Shown: positions 1 through 11,739, counted from the stretch's first letter. The stretch is 64,000 bases of DNA from Pleurostoma richardsiae (GCA_030052745.1 JANBVO010000065.1:62001-126000); one strand, 5' to 3'. Notes: generated by a model from the sequence alone, not told the origin. Program-made: numbers and translations.

Positions 1-543
1 TGCAGGCCTAATGCGGTAGCCTGGGATGACGTCCTTGTACACAGCCATCTGGGTGACAAGGCACAGTTTCTGAATGGCCGGAATTCTCGATCGGCCAACC
101 GCAGCTAAGGCCTTGAACGCTCCCGGGTTCTCCTCCGGATTCTCATTGAGCGCCAGTCCGATTTTGGCGAGTTCCTCCTTGGCCGCTCTTATCTGCTCGC
201 GCTCTGGTACCTTGAGCGCCTCCTGGACCACTTCCGGCTCAGGGCCTGCATCATCGACCTCTCCATCTGAGCCGTTGAGCCAGTCGGTGTCGCTTGCGAC
301 GGAGACGGCATCGTCATTGTTTGAAACCACTTGCTGGACCAAACCGTCGGCGGTCTTGATAGGAAGCCTGTTGCTCTCCTTGTCCTTCTTCTTGCCCTTT
401 CTGGGCCTGGTCTCATAGTCTTGCTCGAGATTCCAGCCCGCTGCACTCTTGAAGAATGCCTTCTGTATCTTAGCCCCAGATGCCCCGTCGTCATCCGACG
501 GAGGAGGCGTCAGCCTCCGTCGCTTTGAAGGTCTTGAGGCCAT
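1..543 (-). CDS. NOC3: Noc3-like nucleolar complex protein, N-terminal part (cut by window edge)
   Basis: Partial CDS: 181 codons read leftward from the ATG at 543-541 and run off the window. The N-terminus is basic (MASRPSKRRR) and is followed by a stretch resembling fungal Noc3 (FFKSAAGWNLEQDYE, then RLPIKTADG). The last residues visible, VYKDVIPGYRIRP, match the start of the conserved Noc3 domain. Noc3 proteins act in the nucleolus and nucleoplasm in 60S pre-ribosome maturation and transport, and in yeast also in replication licensing; that role is family knowledge. The gene is divergent from UTP10, another ribosome-biogenesis gene, with 359 bp between the start codons. No intron is needed in the visible part. 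The C-terminal part, including most of the domain, lies outside the window. Confidence 0.88.
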   Translation of the reverse strand, partial: MASRPSKRRRLTPPPSDDDGASGAKIQKAFFKSAAGWNLEQDYETRPRKGKKKDKESNRLPIKTADGLVQQVVSNNDDAVSVASDTDWLNGSDGEVDDAGPEPEVVQEALKVPEREQIRAAKEELAKIGLALNENPEENPGAFKALAAVGRSRIPAIQKLCLVTQMAVYKDVIPGYRIRPA

Positions 544-902
544 CCGGAATCGGTCAGGGGAAAGGAAGACCGAAAACAGTCTTCACGCCTTTGCTAACTG
601 GGAGAGGGTTCTCATGAAAATTTCATGTGCCTGCACGCATCGCCGAGTTTGAGGTTCTGGAAGTGGGGCAAACAGGGGTCCTTAGCTGGATCTCCTGCAG
701 AATAATTGGCTGGAGAGGACCTGTAAATGGCAGAATTGCTTGACCGCCAAAAAAAGTTCTGTGGACTGGGACGTTGGCCTGGCCTGGCCTGGCCAAAGCT
801 CTGCAGAAAAGGACCCCGCGAAAAACTGGTAGACGCCGCTCTTGACGGCCAGCCGCCTTCCTCGAGACCACGCAAGACCGATTCCTCCGAGGACCTGCGA
901 GC
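544..902. promoter_or_regulatory. Shared divergent promoter of NOC3 and UTP10
   Basis: These 359 bp separate the divergent start codons of two ribosome-biogenesis genes. They hold the palindrome CATGAAAATTTCATG at 613-627, whose core TGAAAATTT matches the yeast RRPE motif of ribosome-biogenesis promoters (established in yeast; inferred here). A GGCCT tandem repeat lies at 776-794, and a run of seven A residues lies near 750. No clear TATA box is visible. Confidence 0.55.
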
Positions 903-3900
903 ATGGCGACATCTCTCGCTGCGCAGCTGGCGCAGATTGCGGCCAAGTCGAAAACCTCGTTGAACGTCAAGGCCCAGAAGGCAGCGCATTCGAAATCGCT
1001 GATATTCGAACCCGAAGTTGCAGCAGGCCAGAGTTACCAGGCCGTCTACACTATCTGCTATGAGGGATTCGAGGAGCTGTGCCAGCTGGATGCGCGTTTT
1101 GGCCAGTTTGGAAGTACTCTCTTTGCTCAGGAGAGCCAGGATCAGGATCGCACCGAGCTTACGGCGGCCGAGAATGCCGAGCTGGACAAGAGGATCGAAT
1201 CGTTCCTTCGCCTTGCTGGTGGTCGGTTGCGACTGATGCCGGCAATCAAGGCCATAGAGTGGTTGATTAGGAGATTTCGGTATGCCTTCTGTTCCTTCTC
1301 ACCAATGGCGCTTTGGCTAATCCGTGTAGGATCCACGAAGACAACACTGCTGTTCTGCTTGCGACATTCCTCCCTTATCATTCCCTGCCCGTCTTCGTCA
1401 CGCTGATGTCGATTCTGCCCGCCTCGATACCACAAGACTACTCGTTTCTTCACCCATACATTCGGTCCCTAACTTCGCCTCCACGTGGAGTCATTGTTCA
1501 CCAGGCGACTCATCGCTTTACCTTTCTGGCGGCATTTTCCACCTACACACTCGACTCCTGCCGGGCGCAGCAACATTATCCTGCTCTGATATCGTTCTGG
1601 GCCGGCATTATGACCGAGGCAGTGAATGGGATGCTAGATCGCTCGCGCTCTGGGCGGAAGAGTATCCAGATGGACAATGATCAGACCGTACTCCAACAGC
1701 TTGCTCCTATCCTGGGAGATTCTCTGGTCATGAAAAAGGTCCCTGGCCTTCAGATAGCCAGCTACATGATTGTAGCTGTGCTTGCTTCAAAAGGCGATCT
1801 GGACGATATTGCACTGTCGGCCTTTATGGACCAGCTTGTTCTTGGCTGGACCAGCGAATCTGTCCGCCCGGGGTTAGTATGCCTGTCAATACTTGCTCAA
1901 TACAGATCTGCCAAGCAGCTCTCTGGGAAAGTCACGAGAGCTCTTCTCAAGATTGAGGGCCTCCCTCAGCTCTTGATGGAGATGGGCAAAGAGCACCGTG
2001 TCGATAAACTAGCCAACGGGTTAGCACTCGCTCTGATAGACCGACTGAGCAAGAAGGGTGATACCCGCGGCCTCGCGACAATCGAGTCCATAATGCTGGG
2101 CCAGATCCTACCCGAAAAGCAAGTGATAGTCATCTTCAAGTCCCTTCTCGTGGCCGCGCACAAGCTTAATGAAGAGAATGATCCCGAAGGGCGGGCTCGC
2201 AGAGAACTAGGTCATATTTTAGTGAGGCTCTCTCAAGCGTCTGGCGAATCAGGCGAGATATTCAGAAAGGTGATAGAGGATACGTCGTTCGACCTAGATG
2301 AGCTAGAGCTCAGGCTAGACACAGCTATCCGTCCTCTCAAGGCTCTGGAAGCGCCGCAAGAGGATGTCACCATGGCAGATGCTCAAAATGGCACGGAGAC
2401 TCGCGAGGACGTTGACTCTGCCGTTGCTCGGCTGTCGAAGACAGCACATTCAGTACCCTCCTGTCTGTCGCGGGAGGCTGACACGCTCTTCGAAGAAGTC
2501 TGCCAGCTCTTCTTCTCTGTTGCCTCGCACGAAGAAGCTCTCGCCAAGTTTGACGAAGCGCCACTGCTTCATCGGACAGCGGCTCCATCTGACTACTTCT
2601 ATCTCACTTTCTACATGCGCGTGTGGTCCGGCCCGTACCCTGTCCTTGCGCGGGTAAAATCCCTAGAACTAGCTAAAAGTCGACTGAAGCAAGATGACTT
2701 CTCAAGCGTCGACATGCAAGCCATCTTGCCTTATTGCATTGCTGCACTTGGTGATCCAGCTAAAAGGGTCCGTCGCGCGGCGGCTGACCTCATCACTGTG
2801 GTGCACTCTCAGCGCCCGGAGAAGCAGCCCAAGGGGAAGGCAATCTGGGGTTCCGGGAAGTTATATCAAAAGTCAGACGACTTGAAATGGTTGACTCCGG
2901 AGGCAGCTCGGTCCCTTCTGGATACTATTCTTCTTCCTGCCCTTGAGGAGGCCATGCTCCATGAGGACCATATATCTGCTGTGATAAAGAGCTCACTCGA
3001 GAGTTCCAGCAAGTCGTCGGACGCTGAAAGCACCAAGAAGGCCCATATATCTCACGCAGCGCGACTGTCAATATTGACTTTCCTTTCTTCCCACGTTCTC
3101 AATACACCGATCCTGAGGCTCAAGCTTGCGCTTCTGAAGGCGCTGAACCAAGTGCGAGCGGTATCTGGCACCTCGCGAACCCAGCTGCTGCTTCCTCTCC
3201 TTCGCTGGTGGGCAGGACTGGGACCAGAAGAGGCACTAGAACTTGCCCAACATGAGTCCCTTAGCGAGTCTGAGTTGGATTCGGCGTTTGTGGAAGTGGT
3301 CGTACCAACTGACAAAGACGGTATTGACTGCCTCTTCCAGATCATCGCCCAATCTTCTGAGCGATCTGGGCTCATTCGAGCAGTCTTCTCGAGGATACGG
3401 AAGATGTGGCCAGCAATGAAAGACGAAACGAAGTTTGTGACAGCCCAGCGAATGCTTGATATCTCTCAGAAGCAGACTCCGGCCTCTGGACAAACTCTTG
3501 TTTCGGACGAGGCCGCCGACCTCCTCAGGAATGTCGAGCTGACTACACATATTCTCCTGGACTTCCTCAACTCTCTTCAAGACGCAGCAAAGATGGCGAC
3601 TGAGCCACCGGCAAACAAGCGGAGACGCACAAGCTCTTCTGAGCAACACCGAGGCGCTGCTGTCCAGAACTCTCCCGAACTTAACGCAGTGCTAAGGAAA
3701 GTGACATTCGTATTGCAACTCGTCGAGTCTTCGAACCCGGCCGAGCACCCGCAGCTCTTGCAGAGCCTTTTCATGACCTTGTCGGATCTTCAGCTCCTCC
3801 GCACAGTCATGGGCTCCGAGCTGGGTTATCTTCAGCAATTGGTGCTCAGCAGTCTGCTTGCCATGATGCCAGCATACAAGAAGGACAAGGCTCTCAAGAT

Positions 3901-6387
3901 CGACACTTCTGTCGGGCATGGTGATGTCCTTGTCACATGCATCCAAAAATCCTCAAGCCCCGCTGTTCAGAACTCCGCCCTTCTGCTCGTCGCCAGTCTG
4001 GCGCAGACCGCACCGGATGTTGTTCTTCACAGCGTCATGCCTATCTTCACCTTCATGGGAAGCTCCGTACTGAAACAGAGTGACGACTACTCTGCCCATG
4101 TCATTAACCAGACGATCAAGGAGGTCGTTCCTCCGCTGATCGAGACATTCCGGAAAAGCAGACGAAACATCGTTGCTAGTGCGTCGGAGTTGTTGTCCAG
4201 TTTCGTCATCGCGTATGAGCACGTACCGTCTCATCGCAAACATGATCTCTTTATCTCCTTGACGGAGAATCTTGGACCCAGGGATTTCTTGTTTGCTTTG
4301 GTCGCCATGTTTGTCGATAGGTACGGCACTTCCGATGATATTCTATCGTTCTGTGCCGAACTCATGAACAGCTTCGGTGCCGAGATCCAACTTCAGACAT
4401 TGGTCAAGTTCTTGGACCTGGTTCGCGACATGTTCAAGCCGAAGCCTACATTATCTTCCGCCATCTTTGCGAAGATCGATAGCGAAGAAGAGGTCAACAA
4501 GACTGCGCTTAAGCAGCTCACTCTGCTCCCTTACCTCCTAGCCAACCGGACACTCAAGAACTCGATTGGGGAGCTGGCAGAGCGCGATGACATGGAAGCA
4601 TCAAAAATACGAGAACTTTACGCGCAGCTCCTCGAGGACATATTGACCATGGCCGATACTGTCAAGGCAAGGAAATCTCTGCATGCTAAGTGCGGCGATG
4701 CACTCGCAAACCTGTTAAACCTACTTTCTATTGGCGAATTTATCAAGTCTGTCGAGACGCTGCTCGACCGCCCCAACATCGGCCTGAGACAGAAGGTCTT
4801 GCGTGCCTTGGAGGTGCGCGTAGACAAGGAGAGCAATACCGACATAAAGTCAAGGACTGCGCTCTTGTCTTTCTTGCCGCAGCTCACCGCCGTCATCCGC
4901 GACTCGGACGATATTCACTACAAGCACACGGCCGTGTCCTGTGTCGACAAGATCTCTGAGAAATATGGCAAGAAGGATATCGAGGCGGTCGCGGCTGCCG
5001 CATCGACAATTGCTGGGGACCGATGCCTCGGTCAAGACGACAAACGCCTGCGTATTATGGCTCTACTTTGCCTTGCATCACTCGTGGATGTGCTGCAAGA
5101 TGGTATTGTGCCTGTTCTACCTTCAGCTATTCCGAGTGCCTTGGGCTATTTGAAGCTATCAGTCCAGGGAGAGCGGCCAGACAGGGAACTGCATAACGCG
5201 AGTTACGCCTTTATCACGTCTCTGGCCCAATATTTGCCGTACATGATATCGGGCTCTTCGCTCGACCAGCTCCTTGCTGTTTCCAACCTGTCAGCTCAAG
5301 CACCTCTGGACAGTGAATCCAACGAGAACCGGCGACAATGTCTCCAGTTCCTCGCCAAGCGGCTCGACGGCAAAGTGTTGTTTACTGCACTGCATAGTAA
5401 CTGGAGGAATGCCGCCGAGGCAGGCTTTTCGGTATGTGCAGAACTCCTGCCCACCCCTGGTATCCAACCTACTAACAGAGTCAGGCCATTGGCGAGTATA
5501 TTGAGATTCTTGGGACATCCATCGACAAGCACAACAAATCTGCTGTGGCGAAGAACGTCGACTCGCTGTCTGCTATATTCCTGGGCATTCTCGACCTTAG
5601 ACGACAGGAGGTTTCCAAGGGTAATACGAGCGGGCAATCGCTGGCACGATTGACCGAGCTGGAGACGTCAGCCAACGATGTGGCCCTGAAGATGATCTAC
5701 AAACTTAACGATGCAGCATTCCGCCCCGTCTTCTCCCAGATGATGGACTGGTCATCCGCATTACCGAAGAAAGACACGGTCGGTCTCACAGCGCGGCAGT
5801 ACAGTGTCTACGGCTTGCTGTACACCTTCTTCGATGGCCTGAAGTCGATTGTTACGAGCTACGCCACGTACGTTGTCGACAGCGCGGCAAAGATCCTCAA
5901 GGAGTCCAACATCAAGGTTGCAGAAGAGAAGGAATTGTGGAAGCGGGTGTTACAGACGCTCACAAGGTGCTTTGAGCACGACCAGGATGACTTCTGGCAG
6001 ACGCCATCCCACTTTGGCGCCATCGCCCCTGTCCTCGCGGAGCAGTTCCTGCACGCACCAGCTCTTGACGTGTCCGAGGACCTGGTCCCCGCGGTCGTCG
6101 AGCTGGCGGCGGCGGCAGACTCACAAGACCACCAGAAGGAGCTGAACGGGGCGATCCTCAAGCACCTGCGGTCGGAACAGGCCGCGGTGCGTCTCGCAGC
6201 TGTCAAGTGCGAGCAGTCACTCACGGACAGGCTGGGCGAGGAATGGCTCTCGATGCTGCCGGAGATGCTCCCGTACATCAGCGAGCTGCAGGACGACGAC
6301 GACGAGGTCGTGGAGCGGGAGACGCACCGCTGGATCGTCAAGATCGAGGGCGTCCTCGGCGAGTCCCTGGACTCGATGTTGCAGTAA
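903..6387 (+). CDS. UTP10: U3 snoRNP / small-subunit processome protein Utp10 (HEATR1/BP28 family)
   Basis: CDS join(903..1279, 1330..5431, 5485..6387), 1,793 residues, the usual size for fungal Utp10. Both introns (50 and 53 nt) have GTATGC or GTATGT donors, CTAAT/CTAAC branch points and TAG/CAG acceptors. Utp10 is a giant HEAT-repeat scaffold of the t-UTP/UtpA subcomplex of the 90S pre-ribosome, needed for pre-18S rRNA processing and rDNA transcription (family knowledge). What can be seen is helical HEAT-like repeat sequence throughout, an N-terminal segment typical of the family (MATSLAAQLAQIAAKSKTSL), and the C-terminal BP28CT-type block containing LNDAAFRPVFSQMMDWS. A short basic patch (ANKRRRTSSS) near residue 890 could be a nuclear localisation signal. 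The ATG at 903 was chosen because it starts the conserved N-terminus. It is divergent from NOC3. Confidence 0.95.
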
Positions 6388-7207
6388 ATTACCTAGGTAC
6401 TATGTCGTGTTTACCATGCCATACCATGTACATAACGGGGCATCGTCTGCCCGCAATAGACTGTTGGCTAGTTCTCCCAAGCTCCAGCTATGTGTATCCG
6501 GAAGTCTCGGTCATGCTTCGGTATCCACAGTGAGTCAACCGGCGTGGGCTATGTGTACAAGCTGTGCAAGGACGGGAGAGGCCTTGTCGTCTTGTCGCCC
6601 ATCGTCTTCCTTCGATTGTATCACGGAGGCTTATTCTTGTGTGAGGGAGCGTGACAGTGTAACGTGCAGCAAAGCCGATCTGGTGACAGTCAAATCTCGA
6701 GAAGACAAACTCGATCTTGCCGGCTCACTGTCAGCCCTACGGCATACAGCCAATCTTGGTCCCTGGCGTCTTGACAAATGCCAGATCTCGAGAGGCCCTC
6801 ATTGGCGTCTCTCTGCGGTGAGTGGAGGCGCTTGTGCTGGCGAATCCCGATACATTTTCGTCCGAATCGCCGCTTGCTTTGTCTCGGGGCCCCCTCCGCC
6901 CCTCCGCCCCTCCCAAAGCTCGATTACGGCTCCTTGACACCCACTGACATCACCGATGATAAAGTCCGTCACCGAGAAACCGAGAGAAAAAAAAGATCAC
7001 AGCGCGCGCACTACTCGATTATGACAGCGGGTAGATAGGTCCTCCCCCTTCCGAGTGGATCTCGGGATTCCTGGGGGTTGTGTTCCTGGCGTGCTATGTA
7101 ATCTGCCATTGGGGCAACTCGATAAGTAGGCGTTTCTGCCGTCGCGCTTCTTGTGCAGAGTGCCTCTTCACGTAGTTACATACCTCTGGATTGTAGCACC
7201 CCCCAAG
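6388..7207. other. Gene-free spacer between UTP10 and the NADH dehydrogenase gene
   Basis: These 820 bp hold the 3' flank of UTP10 and the promoter of the downstream oxidoreductase. A pyrimidine tract with repeated CCCCTCCG units lies near 6890-6913. The open frames here are short and have no protein character. No TATA box or RNA gene was recognised. Confidence 0.5.
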
Positions 7208-9178
7208 ATGGCGTCGAACTCAGCACTGCGGAAAGGGTTGGCGGACACGGCGGCGGTTGCGAGGGTGTCTGCCTCGTCCGTGAGATCGCGTAGGACACTC
7301 TACCGGAGGTTCGCAGAGTTGCTGGGTCCCAAGAATGGTGAGTCGTGCAGTTTACTAGATGCTCTTTACCTTTCGTCCTCTATTGCAGTAGCAATGGGAG
7401 TTGAGGGCGACATATACCGGCTGCTATGTATTCTTGGAATCCGGGACGTAGGAAGGAAGACAAAATTATGAAAAGCTCCGAAAGGAGTAAAAAAGGGGAT
7501 GGCGATATCCGAGGCACAGGGTGGTGATAGTCGAACTCCTAGCTTTCACTAGGATTCAGGAACTCAGATGTTGAAAACACCATCTTATCGTTCCTGCACT
7601 ATCTACACTATACTCTCGCTTGTCCAGAGACGGATGACTAACCGATGTCACCTCACAGGAACCAAGAAAGAACGAGTTGTGATCCTGGGCTCCGGCTGGG
7701 CCGGCTACGCCTTCGCGCGGACGCTCGATCCAGCCAAGTACGAGCGCGTCGTCATCTCGCCGCGATCCTACTTCGTCTTCACGCCGCTGCTGGCCTCCAC
7801 GGCCGTGGGGACGCTCGAGTTCCGGACCATCCTCGAGCCCATCCGGCGGCTGACCGGGATCCGCTACCACCAGGGCTGGGCGGACGACGTCGACTTCACC
7901 CGCAAGGTCGTCCGCGTCGAGGAGAACCGCATCCCCGACGAGCTCGCCAGCCGGACCATCGTGCCCCCGCCGCCCTCGCAGCAGTCGCCGGGGCAGCAGG
8001 AGCACCCGCGCGAGGTGCTCGTCCCGGACCCCCGCGCCAAGGGCCCCATGCTCGACGTCCCCTACGACAAGCTCGTCGTCGCCGTGGGCGCCTACTCCCA
8101 GACCTTCGGCATCAGCGGCGTCCGCGAGCACGCGCACTTCCTGCGCGACATCGGCGACGCGCGGCGCATCCGGCTGCGCGTCCTGGCCCTCTTCGAGCAG
8201 TGCGCCAGCCCCAGCATCTCCGAGGCCGACCGCCGCAGGCTGCTGCACTTCGCCGTCGTGGGCGGCGGGCCCACCGGCATCGAGTTCGCCGCCGAGCTGC
8301 ACGACCTCGTGCACGAGGACCTGGCCCGCATCTACCCGCCCGAGGTGGTCTCCTGCGTGCGCATCACCGTCTACGACATCGCGCCCAAGGTGCTGCCCAT
8401 GTTCGACCGCGAGCTGGCCGAGTACGCGACGCGCACCTTCGCGCGGCAGGGCATCGACGTCCGCACCGAGCACCACCTGCTGGGCATCCGCCGCGACGAG
8501 GGCGAGGGCAGCCTGGGCGGGCTGATGCTCAAGATCAAGGAGTACGGCGACGAGGAGGTGCCCGCGGGCATGGTCGTCTGGAGCACCGGCCTGATGCAGA
8601 ACCCCCTGGTGGAGAAGCTGGGCCGCAAGGCGATGGCGCTGCCGGGGAGGGAGGCCGAGGGCGAGGCGTTCCGCCTGGAGAAGCACCCCAGGACCGGCAG
8701 CATCATGACGGACTCGCATCTGCGGGCCCAAGTGGTGACCGAGGCGGGCTCCACCACCTCAGCGTCACCGTCGGAACCGCCCGCGGCAGGCAAGGAAGAG
8801 AGGAAGTCCGAGACCCTGCCCGACGTGTTCGTCATCGGTGACTGCTCCGTCATAATCGACCAGCCGACCCTGCCCAAGACCGCGCAGGTCGCCTCGCAGC
8901 AGGCCGTCTACCTGGCCAAGATGCTCAACAAGACCGCCGGCGCGAGCCTCGACGACGCGCGACCCTTCCGGTTCCGCAACCTGGGCACCATGGCGTATCT
9001 GGGCAGCTGGAAGGCCATCCACCAGAAGAGCAGCACGGACGGGCTCAAGGGCTGGGCTGCCTGGGTGCTCTGGCGGACGGCGTACCTGACTAAGAGCATG
9101 AGCATCCGGAACAAGATCCTCGTACCCGTGTACTGGTTCTGCTCCTGGGCGTTCGGGAGAGGCATCTCACGATTCTGA
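7208..9178 (+). CDS. Type-II (alternative, rotenone-insensitive) NADH:ubiquinone oxidoreductase family protein
   Basis: CDS join(7208..7337, 7659..9178), 549 residues. The family transfers electrons from NAD(P)H to ubiquinone without pumping protons, on the inner or outer face of the inner mitochondrial membrane. Two dinucleotide-binding folds are visible: the FAD motif VVILGSGWAGYAFA (GxGxxG, glycines at 54, 56 and 59) and the NAD(P)H motif VVGGGPTGIEFAAEL (from about 243). The C-terminal FAD signature VFVIGDCS is near 434-441. No EF-hand insert is seen, unlike the calcium-regulated external enzymes. The N-terminal 43 residues are Arg/Ser/Ala-rich with few acidic residues, like a mitochondrial presequence. 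The single intron (7338-7658, 321 nt) is long for this genome but has a GTGAGT donor and a GACTAAC branch point. Third codon positions are strikingly G/C-rich compared with UTP10. Whether the enzyme faces the matrix, the intermembrane space or the cytosol cannot be told. Confidence 0.88.
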
Positions 9179-9698
9179 GGGGACTCCGGGGGATTGAGGG
9201 TGCAGTAGAGATTCACAGGACACCTCCCAGCTGTTCGTTACACCATTCTGACCGGGGCCCCTACAGGTTTCGCTGTTCAAGTATTGTACCACTGTTTGAC
9301 TACTAGTATGTGGGTGGGGATGTCAAGATATCACACGGAGCGATATAGTTAGTGTAATGCATAGATAGGCTCATGGTTTGCATTTCAACAGTATCATCAG
9401 AACCACTAACTCTCAATGATTGAAGCGTCAACCATAGCCTATCTTGTCTTCGTTTCTTCATTCCTTCAGAGACTATCATTCCCATAAGTACAACCCTGTC
9501 AACCGAGAACACTGATATGCCCATGAATGCCAGCTGACTTCATAGAAGGGGACCTGCAGTCAGAACGCCCATCGATGAACTGCGTGACATGATGGGCATT
9601 TCGGAGGTAAGACCGTCAAATACATCCGACAGATGAACAAAAGCCAGATGGTCAAGCGTTGCGGTGTGACCACAGCGAGGAGCCAGAGGCCAGCCCCT
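9179..9698. other. Convergent 3' spacer
   Basis: These 520 bp lie between two convergent genes (the NADH dehydrogenase and the unknown protein on the minus strand). They are relatively AT-rich, as expected for overlapping 3' untranslated regions. No gene or repeat was recognised. Confidence 0.5.
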
Positions 9699-10788
9699 TC
9701 AGTAGTGAGCGTCCAAATCCATCATATCCACACCATCCTGAGCAGCCTTAGCCTTCAGCTGCTGAAGACGAGCCTCTGGGTTAAACGGCTGCTCGCCGGT
9801 CGCAGCACCGAGGGCCTGAGTTGAGGGTCGCTTCCGCATCTTGGTCGGAGAGTGGCCTGGGCCAGGACCCATGAAACGACGGCTGTGGACGTCCATATCA
9901 ATGCTGGTCTGACTCTTATGATAGTTCTGGGGAGGCGTGGTCGCATGATTCGCATAGCGGGATGATTTCAGACCCTTATCCTTCGACGCAGAGCCCTGGT
10001 CCTCGACCTGATCGTTGGGCAGGAACTGAAACTCGTCGTTGGTGTTGTCAGTGAAGAAGACAAATCGCCCCTCTGAGTTCTTCCACTTCCAGCGCTTTGC
10101 AACAGGGTCCCAGTCGACCATGTGACGGCGGACATCTGCCGGTAGGGCAGGTACCGGAGGCTCCCGCGCTGTCTCGCGCTCTTGAGCATGTCGAGACGAA
10201 GCAAGACCACGGACGGGAACCTGAGCGATGGACGAGACTTTGGCAGTGCCAGCGGCGGGGCTGAGCGTGGCAGAAGAAGTAGCAGTGAATGATGTCGCAG
10301 TAGGGTTGAGGGCTAAGAATCTCTGTTTAGCTTCCGAACACTAGGTAGGCAATATACTATACTGGAAAGTAAGAGGCAAGCATACCCGAAACAAAGGTTG
10401 GACGCAGGTTAGCGGCAGTCGGGGTAGCAACAGTGCTCGCCTGAGGCGGCGCAGCAGCAGCAACAACAGGAGCCACAGGAGGAGCCTCAGTCCGAGCTGG
10501 TTGACGGCGAGCATCCGGGAAGAAGTCGTCAAAGTTTGTGGTCAACTGAACCTGCTGACGATAAACATGATCTCGAATCGGGCGATTTCGCTCAGAGTCG
10601 GCATCAAAGCCGATGGTGCTGCGTTGACGGGTCGGGGCTTGTGCGAAACTGCCAATGTCACCTCCATTGCGACGGCGGCCACCACCAGTACGGCCGGAGG
10701 GACGACCCTTGGTAAACTCGGCGTGCATCTGCCGAGCGAGCTCGACGGCTTCGCGATCATAGGGGTTTGCATTATCCCGGTCAGACAT
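9699..10788 (-). CDS. Conserved fungal protein of unknown function
   Basis: CDS complement(join(9699..10312, 10386..10788)), 338 residues; the intron is 73 nt (donor GTATGC, branch GCTAAAC, acceptor TTAG). I do not recognise a family with a known role. The protein begins MSDRDNANPYDREAVELARQMH, has an Arg/Gly-rich stretch (GRTGGGRRRNGG) near residue 33, and a Pro/Ala-rich low-complexity middle. Its best-ordered segment is near residues 190-225 (VDWDPVAKRWKWKNSEGRF, then FFTDNTNDEFQFLPND), rich in Trp and Asp. The C-terminus is acidic (DGVDMMDLDAHY). Most of the chain looks disordered. The upstream leader is strongly pyrimidine-rich on the coding strand. The ATG at 10788 is the first in frame after the leader and begins the conserved-looking segment. 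Confidence 0.8.
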
Positions 10789-11739
10789 GATGGGTACCGT
10801 TTATGGTAGATGTTGGCTGAGAGAACTTGCTGTTGACGTGGACCTCAAATGCGACGACACTGCTAGTGACGAACGGCTGCTCACAGAGAGTAAGCAAGGG
10901 CGCGGAAAGTCTCCCGTCGAAGGCGAAGGTCCGTATAGAGCTGGAAGATGGAGAGGGAATCGAAAGGCGCGAGAAGAGGGACGAGGGTGCAAGGAAAGGT
11001 GTTGAGCGAATATCCACTCGCTCTGTGACATTCGAGGTGTTATGCTTATCTTGCTAGCTGGAGGGTTTGTGTGTCCACTGACCTCGACTGTTGTCGCTTG
11101 AAGATTCCTCGAAAGAGCCTCTGCCGAAAAGGATAGGAGGATGGGAAGACCGCCTCTTTTTCTGAAACGGCGGGCTGTCCGAGGAGGGGAGGAACATGTG
11201 GGTGGTGGAGGTTGCTCCTGCCTTGTGGAAGGAAGGGATTTCGAGGCGTTTGCTGGTGAGGAAGGAGAAAAGGTGAGAAAAGAGGGAAGGAAGGAGAGCG
11301 TAAAGACACAGAGCCGGTGGGGGAAGAAAGACCACCCGAGCGAAGAGCAAAGAAGGGAGGAAGGAAGGCTCGGGAACAGTCTGCAGATAAACAAAAGACC
11401 ATGAGGCAGACAGGCCGGACGGCGGAGGTGCGGCGAGAAGCCGGTCCTGTTTTAATTCAGAGGCGGGGCTCAGGGGCGGGAGCCGGTGACGGGGTCGAGG
11501 CATGCACATCCTTGAACCCGACGGTAGGTAATCCTGGAGGAGGTGGCGAGAGCAAGGAAGGTGACATCTCGAAGCAAACGAGGGCTAAGGGGCAGGGAAC
11601 AATGAAGTCTCAGATCACATAGATCAAGCACTCTAATGACCGTTAGAAGCTCTCAGCCCCCCTTCCCATGGCACGGCCTCCGCATGTTGATGAGGGCGCT
11701 GCGCGAACAGATATGACCTTTAATTCCGGGTCGTCGTCT
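10789..11739 (-). promoter_or_regulatory. Pyrimidine-rich promoter/leader region of the unknown protein gene
   Basis: This gene-free stretch lies between two genes on the minus strand. From about 11130 to 11400 the plus strand is almost all purine (many GGAAGG and GAGGAA words), so the coding strand of the downstream gene is CT-rich. CT tracts close to the transcription start are common in filamentous fungi. A long stop-free frame on the minus strand here (10801-11394) is best explained by this skewed composition. Confidence 0.55.

Noticed and set aside
7556-8731. 391-codon frame on the minus strand opposite the NADH dehydrogenase
   Set aside because: It is a shadow of the GC-rich coding strand: the residues mirror G/C third positions and show only Ala/Gly/Val/Asp/Arg repeats without any domain.
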